NCBI GenBank assembly: GCA_014607495.2
Contig: CP053153.1
Location: 2,914,001-2,978,000 of the forward strand
Length of the DNA: 64,000 nucleotides
From: Carposina sasakii
Lineage: Eukaryota > Arthropoda > Insecta > Lepidoptera > Carposinidae
Direction of reading: 5' to 3'
Made by a program: the position numbers and the translations under genes. Each line of letters starts with the position of its first letter. The stretch's first letter is position 1. This document shows positions 35,820-47,700 of the stretch, in pieces. The notes under the pieces were generated by a model, which did not search any database, was not told the origin of the DNA, and saw nothing but the letters and a program-made list of their open reading frames with translations.

Positions 35820-35962
35820 TTACCTAAATCTTAGATCTAAATGTAAACAACGCAACGGATTTTACTGCGGTTTTTTTTTAAATAAATATAGTGATTCAAG
35901 TGGTCTTTTTATGTGTATAGCATCAGCTTTGTACCCGTACGAAGCAGGGATGGGTCGCTAGT
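35820..35962 (+). mobile_element. Helitron 3' fragment
   Basis: Plus-strand sequence with AACGGATTTTACTGCGGTTT, ending GGGATGGGTCGCTAG followed by T. 5'-truncated. Confidence 0.65.
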
Positions 35963-36182
35963 ATGACATAAATTCAGTGGTACAATGGTAGGCAGAAAAT
36001 GTTTACCTCCTTATTTATCATAATATTCAAGTCCCTAAGTACAAAAATAACTGTCAAAGATAACATAATATCTCTCCTCAATGGAAACTTCTTACCACAA
36101 ATAAATTTCTTCTTCAATAATTTTTGATACATGTAATATCATAAAGTGAATAATCATAATGTCTTTGTTTCATATTAAATAA

Positions 36183-36895
36183 CTAGTGGACGCCCGCGTG
36201 GACTACAGAAAAAAAACAAAATATCGAAATTATCGGGATAAAAACATTTTCCTGGGATAAAAAGTACATACATACATACATACATAATAATCACGCCTCT
36301 TTCCCGGAGGGGTAGGCAGAGATCACGGATCTCCATCTGCTACGATCCTGACACACCTCTTTCGCTTCATCTACTTTCATGATATTTTTCATGCACGCTC
36401 GTCGGTTTAGGGTACTCTTGACCTGACCTTTCTTTAGAATTTCACCAATTTGATCGGTGAAAGTCCGGCGAGGTCTTCCCCTTCCAACCCTTCCATCCAC
36501 TCTTCCGTTGTATACTTTCTTTGTCAGTCTACTTTCACCCATCCTCTCCACATGCCCAAACCACCTCAACATACCCTTCTCAATCTTCGTCACCACGTCC
36601 TCATTTATACCACACTTCTTTCTGATCACCTCATTTCTTATCCTATCTTTCAAAGTGATAAAAAGTAGCCTATATGTTAAGTGGGACCTGTCACAATATA
36701 TTCCTGAAAACTGCATCGAAATGGGTTCAGCCGTTTCTGAGATTAGCGTGCACAAACGCACAGACAAGCAGTCAAAAATTCCAAAAATCATTGTTTTGGG
36801 TACTATTGTGTAGATAAAGGTCTCCTATAATATTTTTTCTCATATATCTTCCATGTACAGACAGTGATCCGTTACATTTTTATTATATGTTTAGA
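36183..36895 (-). mobile_element. Non-autonomous Helitron, interrupted by RTE
   Basis: The minus-strand 5' end is A|TCTAAACATATAATAAAAAT; the 3' end is GGGCGTCCACTAG|T. Same family as 14289..15011. The body resumes after the RTE insertion at 36657 (GTAGCCTATATGTTAAG). Confidence 0.85.
36267..36656 (-). pseudogene. RTE-like retrotransposon, 5'-truncated insertion
   Basis: The reading frame ends at 36291 and gives LKDRIRNEVIRKKCGINEDV, KIEKGMLRWFGHVERM and GRGRPRRTFTDQIGEILKK, the C-terminal region of an RTE-type endonuclease-reverse transcriptase. The 3' tail on the minus strand is (TATG)n. An 11-bp duplication, GATAAAAAGTA, flanks it (36256..36266 and 36657..36667). The frame is open to the truncation point, so the insertion is fairly young. 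Confidence 0.88.
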
Positions 36896-37434
36896 TAACT
36901 TTAAAAAAAAAAAATGTAATATGGAGATGTAAGTAATCAGGTATGCCATTCATTTTAGTGTTGTCTGTATTCAAGTTTGTATGGAACAGCTGAGTTTTGG
37001 TCCCATAGTAAAAGTTGTTCCCTTATCCATTAATGGATTTGACCAATGGATTAGAGTAGAATAGATTTTTATCTACCTAGTTGCGTGTCAGAATAAGTTA
37101 ATAAATGAAAACACCTTATGTATAGTTAGATTCATAAATTATATGGAATAATACCGTATTTAATGTCTGTTTTAATAAAGTATTTACGTAAATATGTCTT
37201 TAAATAAGTACAACATAATTATATTCACACGTAAGTATGTATGTTATGATATGACACATTGGGTAAACAAACTGGCTCTCTCAGTTAACAATAATATATT
37301 ATACTAATAATATTATTAATTTCTTAGTAAAGATGGATTTATGGATATTTATTACCTTACTTATACGCTTACGGCATAATAGATATTTTCGTAAGTATTT
37401 ACAATACTGCACAGGGTGTAACAGAAAGCTAAAT

Positions 37435-37500
37435 GCTATGTAAATGGTCGCGGGTATCGGTTGGATTCAGGCTGCTTCCGACCGGCCGGAGTGGGGCTAT
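37435..37500 (+). repeat. RTE-like fragment
   Basis: Reads GIGWIQAASDRPEWG, the tail segment also seen at 25337..25400. Truncated on both sides. Confidence 0.5.
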
Positions 37501-38205
37501 CGTTATTCATACAACACATCACAAAACGTAAGAAACGTCTATTCATTATCAATTAACAATTTTATCTTCACACAAAATTCCAAAAAAGCAAATTTACTTA
37601 ATTTACTAGATAATCCAAAGAATTTTAATTATTTTTATCTTGAAGGCTTATTCAATGCCATATTTAGTCATCATCTTGTAAAATAAAACTATAATCTAAG
37701 TTAATTACATACGTTTTTCCGGTTTGGGGTCTTCATCTGTCATTGTTTATCAGTTAAACACAAAATTAATCACATTATCTTCACTAAGGATATGTTAAGT
37801 GAACATTTCTCGGTCGTAGCCTCCCACTGTATGGCAACAGTTGTTATAACAATTTTCCATTGAATGGACATAAATGTCACACTCATTATACGAAGGTATA
37901 TCCGACAGTGCCCGTTGACGAAGGCACACACATACACATACCAATTGGTGTACAACCACGAGACTTGGGTTTGTTGTTGAACTTCATTGTCAAGCTATGA
38001 TAATGTTGTCTCTTCTTCAATTAGTTCCTTGTAAGTGACCAAAGAAATATAACTTAGATATGGTATCGTAAAATTAAAGTACCTAAGCCACCAAACCACA
38101 GTAGAAAAAAATCTGGCCCCTATGCTCATGCAATTGTAATCGTAATGTGACGGAACACTTCCTATTGTAAATGTCTTATTTTGTTACTTTTTATGTTTCT
38201 ACGAG
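37500..38205. other. C-D intergenic, nothing firm
   Basis: A minus-strand micro-frame at 37712..37747 (MTDEDPKPEKR, then GTATGT) looks like a tiny first exon, but no partner exon was found, so it is not called. Confidence 0.4.
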
Positions 38206-38207
38206 TA

Positions 38208-38429
38208 TCTATATACATAACTATAATAAAATTGTAACTGATCGATATTTGTGCACGCTAATCTCAGAAACGGCTGAACCGATTTCGATACAGTTTTCAG
38301 GAATATGTTGTGACAGGTCCCACTTAACATATAGGCTAATTTTTATACCGGGAAAATGTTTTATCCCGGATAATTTCGACATTTTGTTTTTCTGTAAACC
38401 ACGCGGACGGAGTCGCGGGCGTCCATTAG
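38208..38429 (+). mobile_element. Non-autonomous Helitron
   Basis: Starts A|TCTATATACATAACTATAAT and ends GGGCGTCCATTAG|T (CTAG changed to TTAG). The interior matches 14750..14905 and 36660..36780 in the opposite sense (ACGGCTGAACCGATTTCGAT). Confidence 0.8.
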
Positions 38430-38702
38430 TCTCAAATAAAGCTCTTCATTCACTTATTTCTTCAATATAGTTCTGCCCATACATTCCACTTATTATTAAA
38501 TTTGAGTATACTAAATACTGTAGAGCTAGGCTCCAAATGGCTCCAATTAAATACAGAGCTAGAAATTTACGAATAGAGAGAGAATACTCGTACCCACAAA
38601 CAGAAAAATTTCAGTTTCCCAAATTATATAACATTCCACTTTCAGCCTGGTCAAGAAATATTTTATTTTGAGTATCGATTTTGTGTTCATTCTTTACATT
38701 TA

Positions 38703-38979
38703 GGCTCAATTTACACCACCGCGGTATGGAACGGAATGGAAGTTTTTGTACATCGCATAATGAACTTTATGTAGAGTGTATAACAAACGAACTAACTACG
38801 AACCTAATAATAAGTCGCGCGTCTTCCGCGGAATCCTCGCACATTCTCGAGAACTCTCCGATGATTTGATGTAACGGAATTCGGAAATTGACGCTGATGA
38901 TATAAAGTTCATTATGCTATATACTATTTCGTTGCAAAAATTCGCTTCCGTTCCATTCCGCGGCGGTGTAAATTGAGCC
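38703..38979. mobile_element. MITE with TTA target duplication
   Basis: Ends GGCTCAATTTACACC(A/G)CCGCGG; TTA duplicated at 38700..38702 and 38980..38982. The second internal inverted segment is CATAATGAACTTTAT. About 277 bp, non-coding, PIF/Harbinger-like by its 3-bp site. Confidence 0.85.
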
Positions 38980-39680
38980 TTAGGCTATGCTATACTGCGT
39001 TTAGAACTGACAAACTTATGAAGGGCTGGACTAACACCAATGTCCTATTTAATTTCATATCATTCAAACAGTTGGAACGATTTGTATAGTGCTCTAGTTA
39101 CCGTAATAAAATATATAACATTAGTCATTATTTATTTAACAATATAAGTTATCTTAATATATAAAACAAAGACGGGTTTGTTACAACACTTATAACTCTA
39201 GATCTGCTGAACCAATTTTCATGGTTATTGATTCGTTGGATTTGTCTCCACCCCGAATAGCAGAATACATATTAAAAACAATGAAAACTCGATATGTGTA
39301 GTGAATACTTAATAATTTCAATAAATGCTGATTTGTTTATTACATGTCAAACATTTATTTTCCAATCCTGTCAAATGCTGTAACAACTATTCATGTGTGC
39401 GTTCAGAAATTTATTTTTTGTAAAATGTCTCGAAAGTTCAGGTACTGTTATATTTGTTTGTTTTAAACATTAATTTGTGTAAATTATTTATTAATTATTT
39501 AATTGTTTATTTCCGAAAATAATACCTAAGATTTATTCTTCAGGTTAACAAAAGTGTAAATGTCTTTTTATAGGTTATCTATGATTTTTCTTGATAAGCT
39601 ATTGTCTATGTCTCGAAACTTCAGGCACTGTTATTATTTTTGTTGTTTTTGTGTGGTTTTGTGCGAGTGCATTAATAACA

Positions 39681-40040
39681 ATGCCGCGTCCTAGAAGATC
39701 TAATCTTTCCCAGCGGAGCCGTAATGCAATTAGGCAACGGAATATCGCGAGTCAATTATCTGATGAAGAACGAGAAATTGCACGAGAAGAGCGCCGCGTT
39801 AGTATGGAGCAAAGAAGGGCCTTAATTCGTGCTTCTCAAACACAAGAGCAAAGAGAGGCAGCCCGGGAAACGGCTAGGTTGGAAACGAGAAATCGTCGAG
39901 CTTATCGTACAGATGAACAGAGGAATAATCTTCGAAGTGCAAGAAGAAATGGTTCAAGTATTGATTTGAATCGAGCAGCGTTTCTATATGATTGCACCAT
40001 CGACTACAGCTTGCATCGTTTAGTTTGCATTGGTCGTTGA
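39681..40040 (+). pseudogene. Helitron protein N-terminal remnant, copy 1
   Basis: Starts MPRPRRSNLSQRSRNAIRQR at 39681. Arg/Glu-rich helical repeats of RRxxRxxxR type occupy residues 10-105, typical of the basic N-terminal region of insect Helitron Rep-helicases. The next homologous segments continue in other frames at 40030..40289 (GALKFAGETPGLCCLSGKV, then PPPEPLCSLLYGETQESRHF and QYNPTFK), so one or two frameshifts break the gene. After QYNPTFK a GTAATT donor and a TTCAAG acceptor mark the probable native intron 40290..40459. Confidence 0.75.
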
Positions 40041-40459
40041 CGTTGTTTACCAGCATTGTGGCGCATTGAAGTTTGCTGGTGAAACGCCTGGTTTGTGCTG
40101 CCTTAGTGGTAAAGTGAATGAAATTGCCATTATTGGTCCCGCCACCAGAGCCATTGTGCTCCCTGCTTTATGGCGAAACACAAGAATCACGACATTTTCT
40201 AGCGAACACTCAAAAATACAATGTCTGTTTCCAAATGACTTCATTTGGGGCGGAAATTATCGAAGAACACCAATATAATCCGACATTTAAGGTAATTTAC
40301 GTTAAAACCTTTATTTTCTATGATTGTAAAAAAAATCTGGAATGTAGTTTGTTAGATTTCTGTATTTGTCTCTGAAATAAAAATGGCATGTTATTATTTG
40401 AAAAAAAAAGTGTTTGTAAATCTAACTATAACTATGACTTTGACTTTACAAATTCAAGG

Positions 40460-41606
40460 CCAGATTTGCCATCGCATAGGATCATTGCAACCTATTGAAG
40501 ATGCACAGCATAAATTCTTGCAAATATATTTCATGGGCAATATGGAAGAACAACTTGACCGGCGTCAAGGTATCAACACAGCTACGAAAAGAGCAATTCT
40601 CCAAGATCTGCAGCAAATGCTTCATGAACATCATGCATTGGTCAGGCTGTTCAAGACTGCTTTAGAGCGCATGCCAAGTGATGACTATAAAGTTGTGATC
40701 AGAGCAGATAAAAGACCAGCTGGAACACATGAACGCACATTTAATGCTCCAACAATCGATGAAGTGGCAATCCTGATTGTTGGTGAAAACTTGGAAACAC
40801 GTGATATTGTACTTACACGACGCAATACTGGGCAACTACAAAGAATATATGAAACACACCGTTCATATGACGCGTTACAATACCCGCTGATGTTTTGGCA
40901 AGGAGACGATGGATATCACTTTAATATCAAAATGATGATGTATAAAATATCTGGCGATTTCCGACAAACACAAACAAACCACAAAAATACTAAATGGTTA
41001 AGTGAGCGAGCAATTTTGGCCGCTAAAAATAAAGATGTAGATGACCTCAGTTTTATAATTCAAAATCAAATCGTAGGTACTCTGTATTCATTCAAATCTA
41101 TCGACTGTGTAACAAACGAAGAAGAAGCCACTAATTATCCAACTGAATTTTTAAACTCCTTGGATGTGCCTGGTTTACCACCGCACAATTTACAACTGAA
41201 GGTTGGCTCGGTAGTTATCATGCTTAGAAATTTAAACCAACCAAAACTGTGCAATGGAACGCATTTGGTGATAAGAAAATTGATGAGCAATGTGATTCAC
41301 GCGTCGATACTTAAAGGAAAATTTAAAGATGAGGAAGTTCTTATTCCAAGGATTCCGATGATCCCAACGGATATTCCCTTTGAGTTTAAACGAATTCAAT
41401 TCCCGATTCGTCTTGCCTTCGCCATGACGATCAACAAATCACAGGGCCAATCCTTGACTATTTGTGGCCTCAATCTAGAAAATGCATGTTTTTCTCATGG
41501 TCAATTGTACGTGGCATGCTCACGTGTCGGCAAACCATCCGCTTTATTTGTTCTTGCGCCTGACCAAAAAACAAAGAATGTCGTTTACCACAAGGTGCTT
41601 GAATGA
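40460..41606 (+). pseudogene. Helitron Rep-helicase remnant with internal deletion, copy 1
   Basis: After the intron acceptor it reads GQICHRIGSLQPIEDAQHKF and the Helitron-like N domain up to GDDGYHFNIKMMM. It then jumps to a helicase motif-III-like SGDFRQT and on to the C-terminal Pif1-type helicase part (SLDVPGLPPHNLQLKVGSVV, AMTINKSQGQSL, YVACSRVGK). The HUH nuclease and the ATP-binding motifs I and II that should lie between are missing. The remaining frame is open to 41606, so the deletion was inherited as part of a mobile derivative and did not arise by random decay. Confidence 0.85.
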
Positions 41607-41785
41607 AAATCACATTAATGAATTAATCCGAGTGTATCCCAATCTGCACAACATAGTTTTCAATATTTTTATTCTGACATGTATTTGAAGTACTTAATTA
41701 TTATTATTATTTTAATTTTTATTCTCATTCTGTATGTATTCATCATCATTCATCATAATAAAATACTTTTATGTTTCTATCTATA

Positions 41786-44700
41786 TTAACTGTTAGGCGG
41801 TACGAAGTTTGCCGGGTCAGCTAGTTGTATAAAAACATTACTATCTTCCATATCTATACTTCTAACCAGTTGATTTTCTATTTCATCTTTATTGACATTC
41901 GGCTCGTTTTCATTTTGATTAGCCGCATCTTTTCTATTTTCTCGTTTCAGTTTTCTGCTTTGTAAAAAGAACCAGCTGGAAAAATAAATGGAAATTCTAC
42001 ATAATTATTAAGTTTCACTTATTGTAAACATTCATAAAACATCTATATCAGAGTTTAGGGTAAACCAACATTTTCTTGAGAGTTTTACGCACTTTGCTCA
42101 AAGAAATTTCATCATCTATTTTAGTGTCACAATTTTGGGCGTGCATTACCCCAGCCGAAAAGTAGCGCAAATGGGCATCTAAGGGTGATAGATAATACAG
42201 CTTCTGTAAATGGTAAGCCTATTTTTAAATTTGGTAAAGTGATAGTTTTTAAGTTATTTGAGAAAAACTGACCCGGCTAATTCGGCTGGGGTACCTAACG
42301 TTACCGCAGCAAGATGTTTTTTTCTAAGGGATATTTTGAAATAAATGTTATGTAAATAATTAGATACAGAAAACATAACACGCTATGGACTATAATTTTC
42401 TAGCATGCTATATTTTATACTATGTTATAACGCGCAATTTAGGATGCGTGTAGGCGGCCGGTGAGGAGGCAGACGCGTTAAATCTAGCAGCTCGCTAAAT
42501 ATCGCGCGTAATAAATAATACGATGTGGGAACGAATTTCCGTACGTAGCATCAGATAGCATAGCATACGCTAGACTAACTGCCCGGCCGGCGGCGGCCGC
42601 AGCGCGAGAATAATAAATAGCAATATAAGGCCATAGCTCCGCACACACGCATGCCCCACTCTCGGTGCAGTGTTACAGCGGGACGAGCAAGTTCTACGTT
42701 AATTATCTATCCTTAGCTAGTTGCCACGCATGGTTCGTTATATTTATAGCACTACAGCGCGTACCTATACAATAGCACGCGATTTTCGCTATTGAAAAAT
42801 AGCGTGCTATATAAGACGCTAGATACTATATTAAACACCTTTATTTGTTAAGGCTCAGTGATAATTTTCATGCTCATAGAATCCGGACCCAAAAATAAAT
42901 AAGTACATACGTTATATCGTAAACGATCCTACGTAGTCCGACTGGAAAATGAATGGCAAACTCGCAAACACCGCTTTTTTTCCTAAATACATACATACAT
43001 AATAATCACGCCTCTTTCCCGGAGGGGTAGGCAGAGATCACGGATCTCCATTTGCTACGATCCTGACACACCTCTTTCGCTTCATCTACTTTCATGATAT
43101 TCTTTATGCACGTTCGTCGGTTTAAGGTACTATATACACTTACCTAAATATTATAATCGGTGGAATCGTCAGGGCAGTACTGATGTAATACACAACTCCT
43201 GCGTCCATCTTGACCGTGACCATGTAGATCCAGGAGTAGATTGGACCAAAGAGGAGAGAGGTTATTACCTCTGTTAAATTGAATAGAGACGTCGTTTTTC
43301 CTGTTAATAAATAGATAGAAATAAAGAAAGTAGAAAGAGCTATTTTTTAGCTATAAACTTTAATTGACATTTTACATCCATAACTAAAGATGCGTCCTTG
43401 TACTATTATTTATTACTCTATAAGGACTATTTTTCAAAATCCTTGATTCCACTGAATTTTCAACAATTTTATTTTTAATATCTATTATAATATAAGCCCT
43501 TGCACCAAAACCTTAATCTTCAACAATTTCTAATTTAATTTAATTATTATTACTTTCATTCTTTTTTTATATATTATACTAGCTGACCCGGCAAACTTCG
43601 TACCGCCTAACAGTTAATATAGATAGAAACATAAAAGTATTTTATTATGATGAATGATGATGAATACATACAGAATGAGAATAAAAATTAAAATAATAAT
43701 AATAATTAAGTACTTCAAATACATGTCAGAATAAAAATATTGAAAACTATGTTGTGCAGATTGGGATACACTCGGATTAATTCATTAATGTGATTTTCAT
43801 TCAAGCACCTTGTGGTAAACGACATTCTTTGTTTTTTGGTCAGGCGCAAGAACAAATAAAGCGGATGGTTTGCCGACACGTGAGCATGCCACGTACAATT
43901 GACCATGAGAAAAACATGCATTTTCTAGATTGAGGCCACAAATAGTCAAGGATTGGCCCTGTGATTTGTTGATCGTCATGGCGAAGGCAAGACGAATCGG
44001 GAATTGAATTCGTTTAAACTCAAAGGGAATATCCGTTGGGATCATCGGAATCCTTGGAATAAGAACTTCCTCATCTTTAAATTTTCCTTTAAGTATCGAC
44101 GCGTGAATCACATTGCTCATCAATTTTCTTATCACCAAATGCGTTCCATTGCACAGTTTTGGTTGGTTTAAATTTCTAAGCATGATAACTACCGAGCCAA
44201 CCTTCAGTTGTAAATTGTGCGGTGGTAAACCAGGCACATCCAAGGAGTTTAAAAATTCAGTTGGATAATTAGTGGCTTCTTCTTCGTTTGTTACACAGTC
44301 GATAGATTTGAATGAATACAGAGTACCTACGATTTGATTTTGAATTATAAAACTGAGGTCATCTACATCTTTATTTTTAGCGGCCAAAATTGCTCGCTCA
44401 CTTAACCATTTAGTATTTTTGTGGTTTGTTTGTGTTTGTCGGAAATCGCCAGATATTTTATACATCATCATTTTGATATTAAAGTGATATCCATCGTCTC
44501 CTTGCCAAAACATCAGCGGGTATTGTAACGCGTCATATGAACGGTGTGTTTCATATATTCTTTGTAGTTGCCCAGTATTGCGTCGTGTAAGTACAATATC
44601 ACGTGTTTCCAAGTTTTCACCAACAATCAGGATTGCCACTTCATCGATTGTTGGAGCATTAAATGTGCGTTCATGTGTTCCAGCTGGTCTTTTATCTGCT

Positions 44701-47700
44701 CTGATCACAACTTTATAGTCATCACTTGGCATGCGCTCTAAAGCAGTCTTGAACAGCCTGACCAATGCATGATGTTCATGAAGCATTTGCTGCAGATCTT
44801 GGAGAATTGCTCTTTTCGTAGCTGTGTTGATACCTTGACGCCGGTCAAGTTGTTCTTCCATATTGCCCATGAAATATATTTGCAAGAATTTATGCTGTGC
44901 ATCTTCAATAGGTTGCAATGATCCTATGCGATGGCAAATCTGGCCTTGAATTTGTAAAGTCAAAGTCATAGTTATAGTTAGATTTACAAACACTTTTTTT
45001 TTCAAATAATAACATGCCATTTTTATTTCAGAGACAAATACAGAAATCTAACAAACTACATTCCAGATTTTTTTTACAATCATAGAAAATAAAGGTTTTA
45101 ACGTAAATTACCTTAAATGTCGGATTATATTGGTGTTCTTCGATAATTTCCGCCCCAAATGAAGTCATTTGGAAACAGACATTGTATTTTTGAGTGTTCG
45201 CTAGAAAATGTCGTGATTCTTGTGTTTCGCCATAAAGCAGGGAGCACAATGGCTCTGGTGGCGGGACCAATAATGGCAATTTCATTCACTTTACCACTAA
45301 GGCAGCACAAACCAGGCGTTTCACCAGCAAACTTCAATGCGCCACAATGCTGGTAAACAACGTCAACGACCAATGCAAACTAAACGATGCAAGCTGTAGT
45401 CGATGGTGCAATCATATAGAAACGCTGCTCGATTCAAATCAATACTTGAACCATTTCTTCTTGCACTTCGAAGATTATTCCTCTGTTCATCTGTACGATA
45501 AGCTCGACGATTTCTCGTTTCCAACCTAGCCGTTTCCCGGGCTGCCTCTCTTTGCTCTTGTGTTTGAGAAGCACGAATTAAGGCCCTTCTTTGCTCCATA
45601 CTAACGCGGCGCTCTTCTCGTGCAATTTCTCGTTCTTCATCAGATAATTGACTCGCGATATTCCGTTGCCTAATTGCATTACGGCTCCGCTGGGAAAGAT
45701 TAGATCTTCTAGGACGCGGCATTGTTATTAATGCACTCGCACAAAACCACACAAAAACAACAAAAATAATAACAGTGCCTGAAGTTTCGAGACATAGACA
45801 ATAGCTTATCAAGAAAAATCATAGATAACCTATAAAAAGACATTTACACTTTTGTTAACCTGAAGAATAAATCTTAGGTATTATTTTCGGAAATAAACAA
45901 TTAAATAATTAATAAATAATTTACACAAATTAATGTTTAAAACAAACAAATATAACAGTACCTGAACTTTCGAGACATTTTACAAAAAATAAATTTCTGA
46001 ACGCACACATGAATAGTTGTTACAGCATTTGACAGGATTGGAAAATAAATGTTTGACATGTAATAAACAAATCAGCATTTATTGAAATTATTAAGTATTC
46101 ACTACACATATCGAGTTTTCATTGTTTTTAATATGTATTCTGCTATTCGGGGTGGAGACAAATCCAACGAATCAATAACCATGAAAATTGGTTCAGCAGA
46201 TCTAGAGTTATAAGTGTTGTAACAAACCCGTCTTTGTTTTATATATTAAGATTAGCCCTACTTGTACCAAAACCTTTATTTTCGGATTCATTTAAAGCGG
46301 GGATTCCCAAACTTTATTTCTCATAGACCCCTTTCAACTGGTTCTGGTGGACGCCCTAGTGGACCTACAGGCCTACACCACATACAAATTAATTTTCAAC
46401 CCCCATTTTTTTACGCCAACGTAGACCCCTATCGACTCTCCTGTGGACCCCTAGGGGTCTATCTGGACCACTTTGGGAGCCACTGATTTAAAGTGACATC
46501 TAACACGTTAAAGTCTCCTTCAGTTTGTATAATAAAAAGCAATACGGCATGATGCAATTCACGGATAAAGTGAACCTAGAATTACACGTTTAATAAGGGC
46601 TAAAAAATTACCCAGAGTTTAAAAAAAATTGTGCCCAGTAGTTAGGATTTTTCCAATAGTCATATAGGTCTTTTAAAAAAAAAAGTTGATGCTGTCTCCA
46701 TCATGATCAAGTTTTAGAGCGAGACAGCATCAAATTTATTCATCATGTCTGCCTATTAAATTCTATTAAAAAGTGATACTTACCTAATTCATCCTTATTC
46801 ACTAACTTGGAAGATATTGACCTCATCGCAGTGAATGAAGTAGAATTAAACATTTCGATGGTCACAGCTGGAAAAACACGGCGAAATTAAAACAATAAAC
46901 AAATAGCTACCAACGAGATATTGGAAAATTACTATAATAGATTTATTGGAAGGACTTTAGAGCATTTTTTACAGGCAATAATAAGAACGGATGGCGATGA
47001 TGAAAACAAATGCCAAATTATTTGCATTACGAGTTTTGACAGAAACCGTATTGCACGTCACTGTGCCGACCCCATAACATGTTAAGATAAGGCAGGAAGT
47101 TGATGACGAGGTTATATCAACTATCTTCGTATGATGGGATCTATTGACATTAGCCAAAATTACAAATATACGTTTAGGATTCTTTATTTGAACATAAAAT
47201 TGCATCTTTTACTTACCCAAATACATTTGAAAGCTGGACCTAGCGAAGCCAGTGCATAGGCCGCCGATAATTTTGCTGACATTCGATATCAGGCCCAAAA
47301 CCGAGTCGTCCCATCCGAAATAACGGCTAAATAATGCTATTGAGATCATTGCCCCTAAAACAAAACACGTTTATAGTACTATTGAAAATTCTACGCAAAA
47401 ACACAAAAACAAAAAAATGCAACGAGGTAGAGTCAAGCAACTAATGCTGGACCTCACTAGAATACATCAGCTGCGTCTCCTTCCATACATGTCGTAAGTG
47501 TCGGCTATGTAACTCGAACTGGGACATACTTTCAGACGATAAGCTATAAAACTCTTACCGATAATTTACATCTGTCCCCACCATGCCATGCAAACGTGGC
47601 TGTGGGAAGGGGGTATGTATTTTTGTAAATACCTAATGTTAGAAAAAAACTTTTGTGATCCTGCCCTTAATATCATACAATATTATGAATTGTGCAAGCA

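Larger units (their letters stand above)
39152..41824 (+). mobile_element. Helitron copy 1 (2673 bp), at the stop codon of gene D
   Basis: Termini A|TCTTAATATATAAAAC and GCCGGGTCAGCTAG|T obey the Helitron rule. It encodes remnants of the Rep-helicase in three plus-strand pieces (39681..40040, 40041..40289 in shifted frames, 40460..41606). The HUH Rep core and Walker A/B helicase motifs are deleted, so it is non-autonomous. Its length equals that of copy 2 exactly and the encoded frames are identical. It inserted between CAA and TAA of gene D (minus strand), replacing the gene's stop with one of its own. Confidence 0.93.
43579..46251 (-). mobile_element. Helitron copy 2 (2673 bp), in intron 5 of gene D
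   Basis: Exact-length inverted counterpart of 39152..41824, also between A and T (A|TCTTAAT...CTAG|T on the minus strand). All encoded segments are identical to copy 1. It lies in intron 5, on the same strand as the gene. The two copies enclose 1754 bp containing exons 6 and 7. Confidence 0.93.

Noticed and set aside
37712..37747. Possible first coding exon (MTDEDPKPEKR, then GTATGT) on the minus strand
   Set aside because: Only 11 codons and no matching following exon down to gene C; a chance donor is likely.
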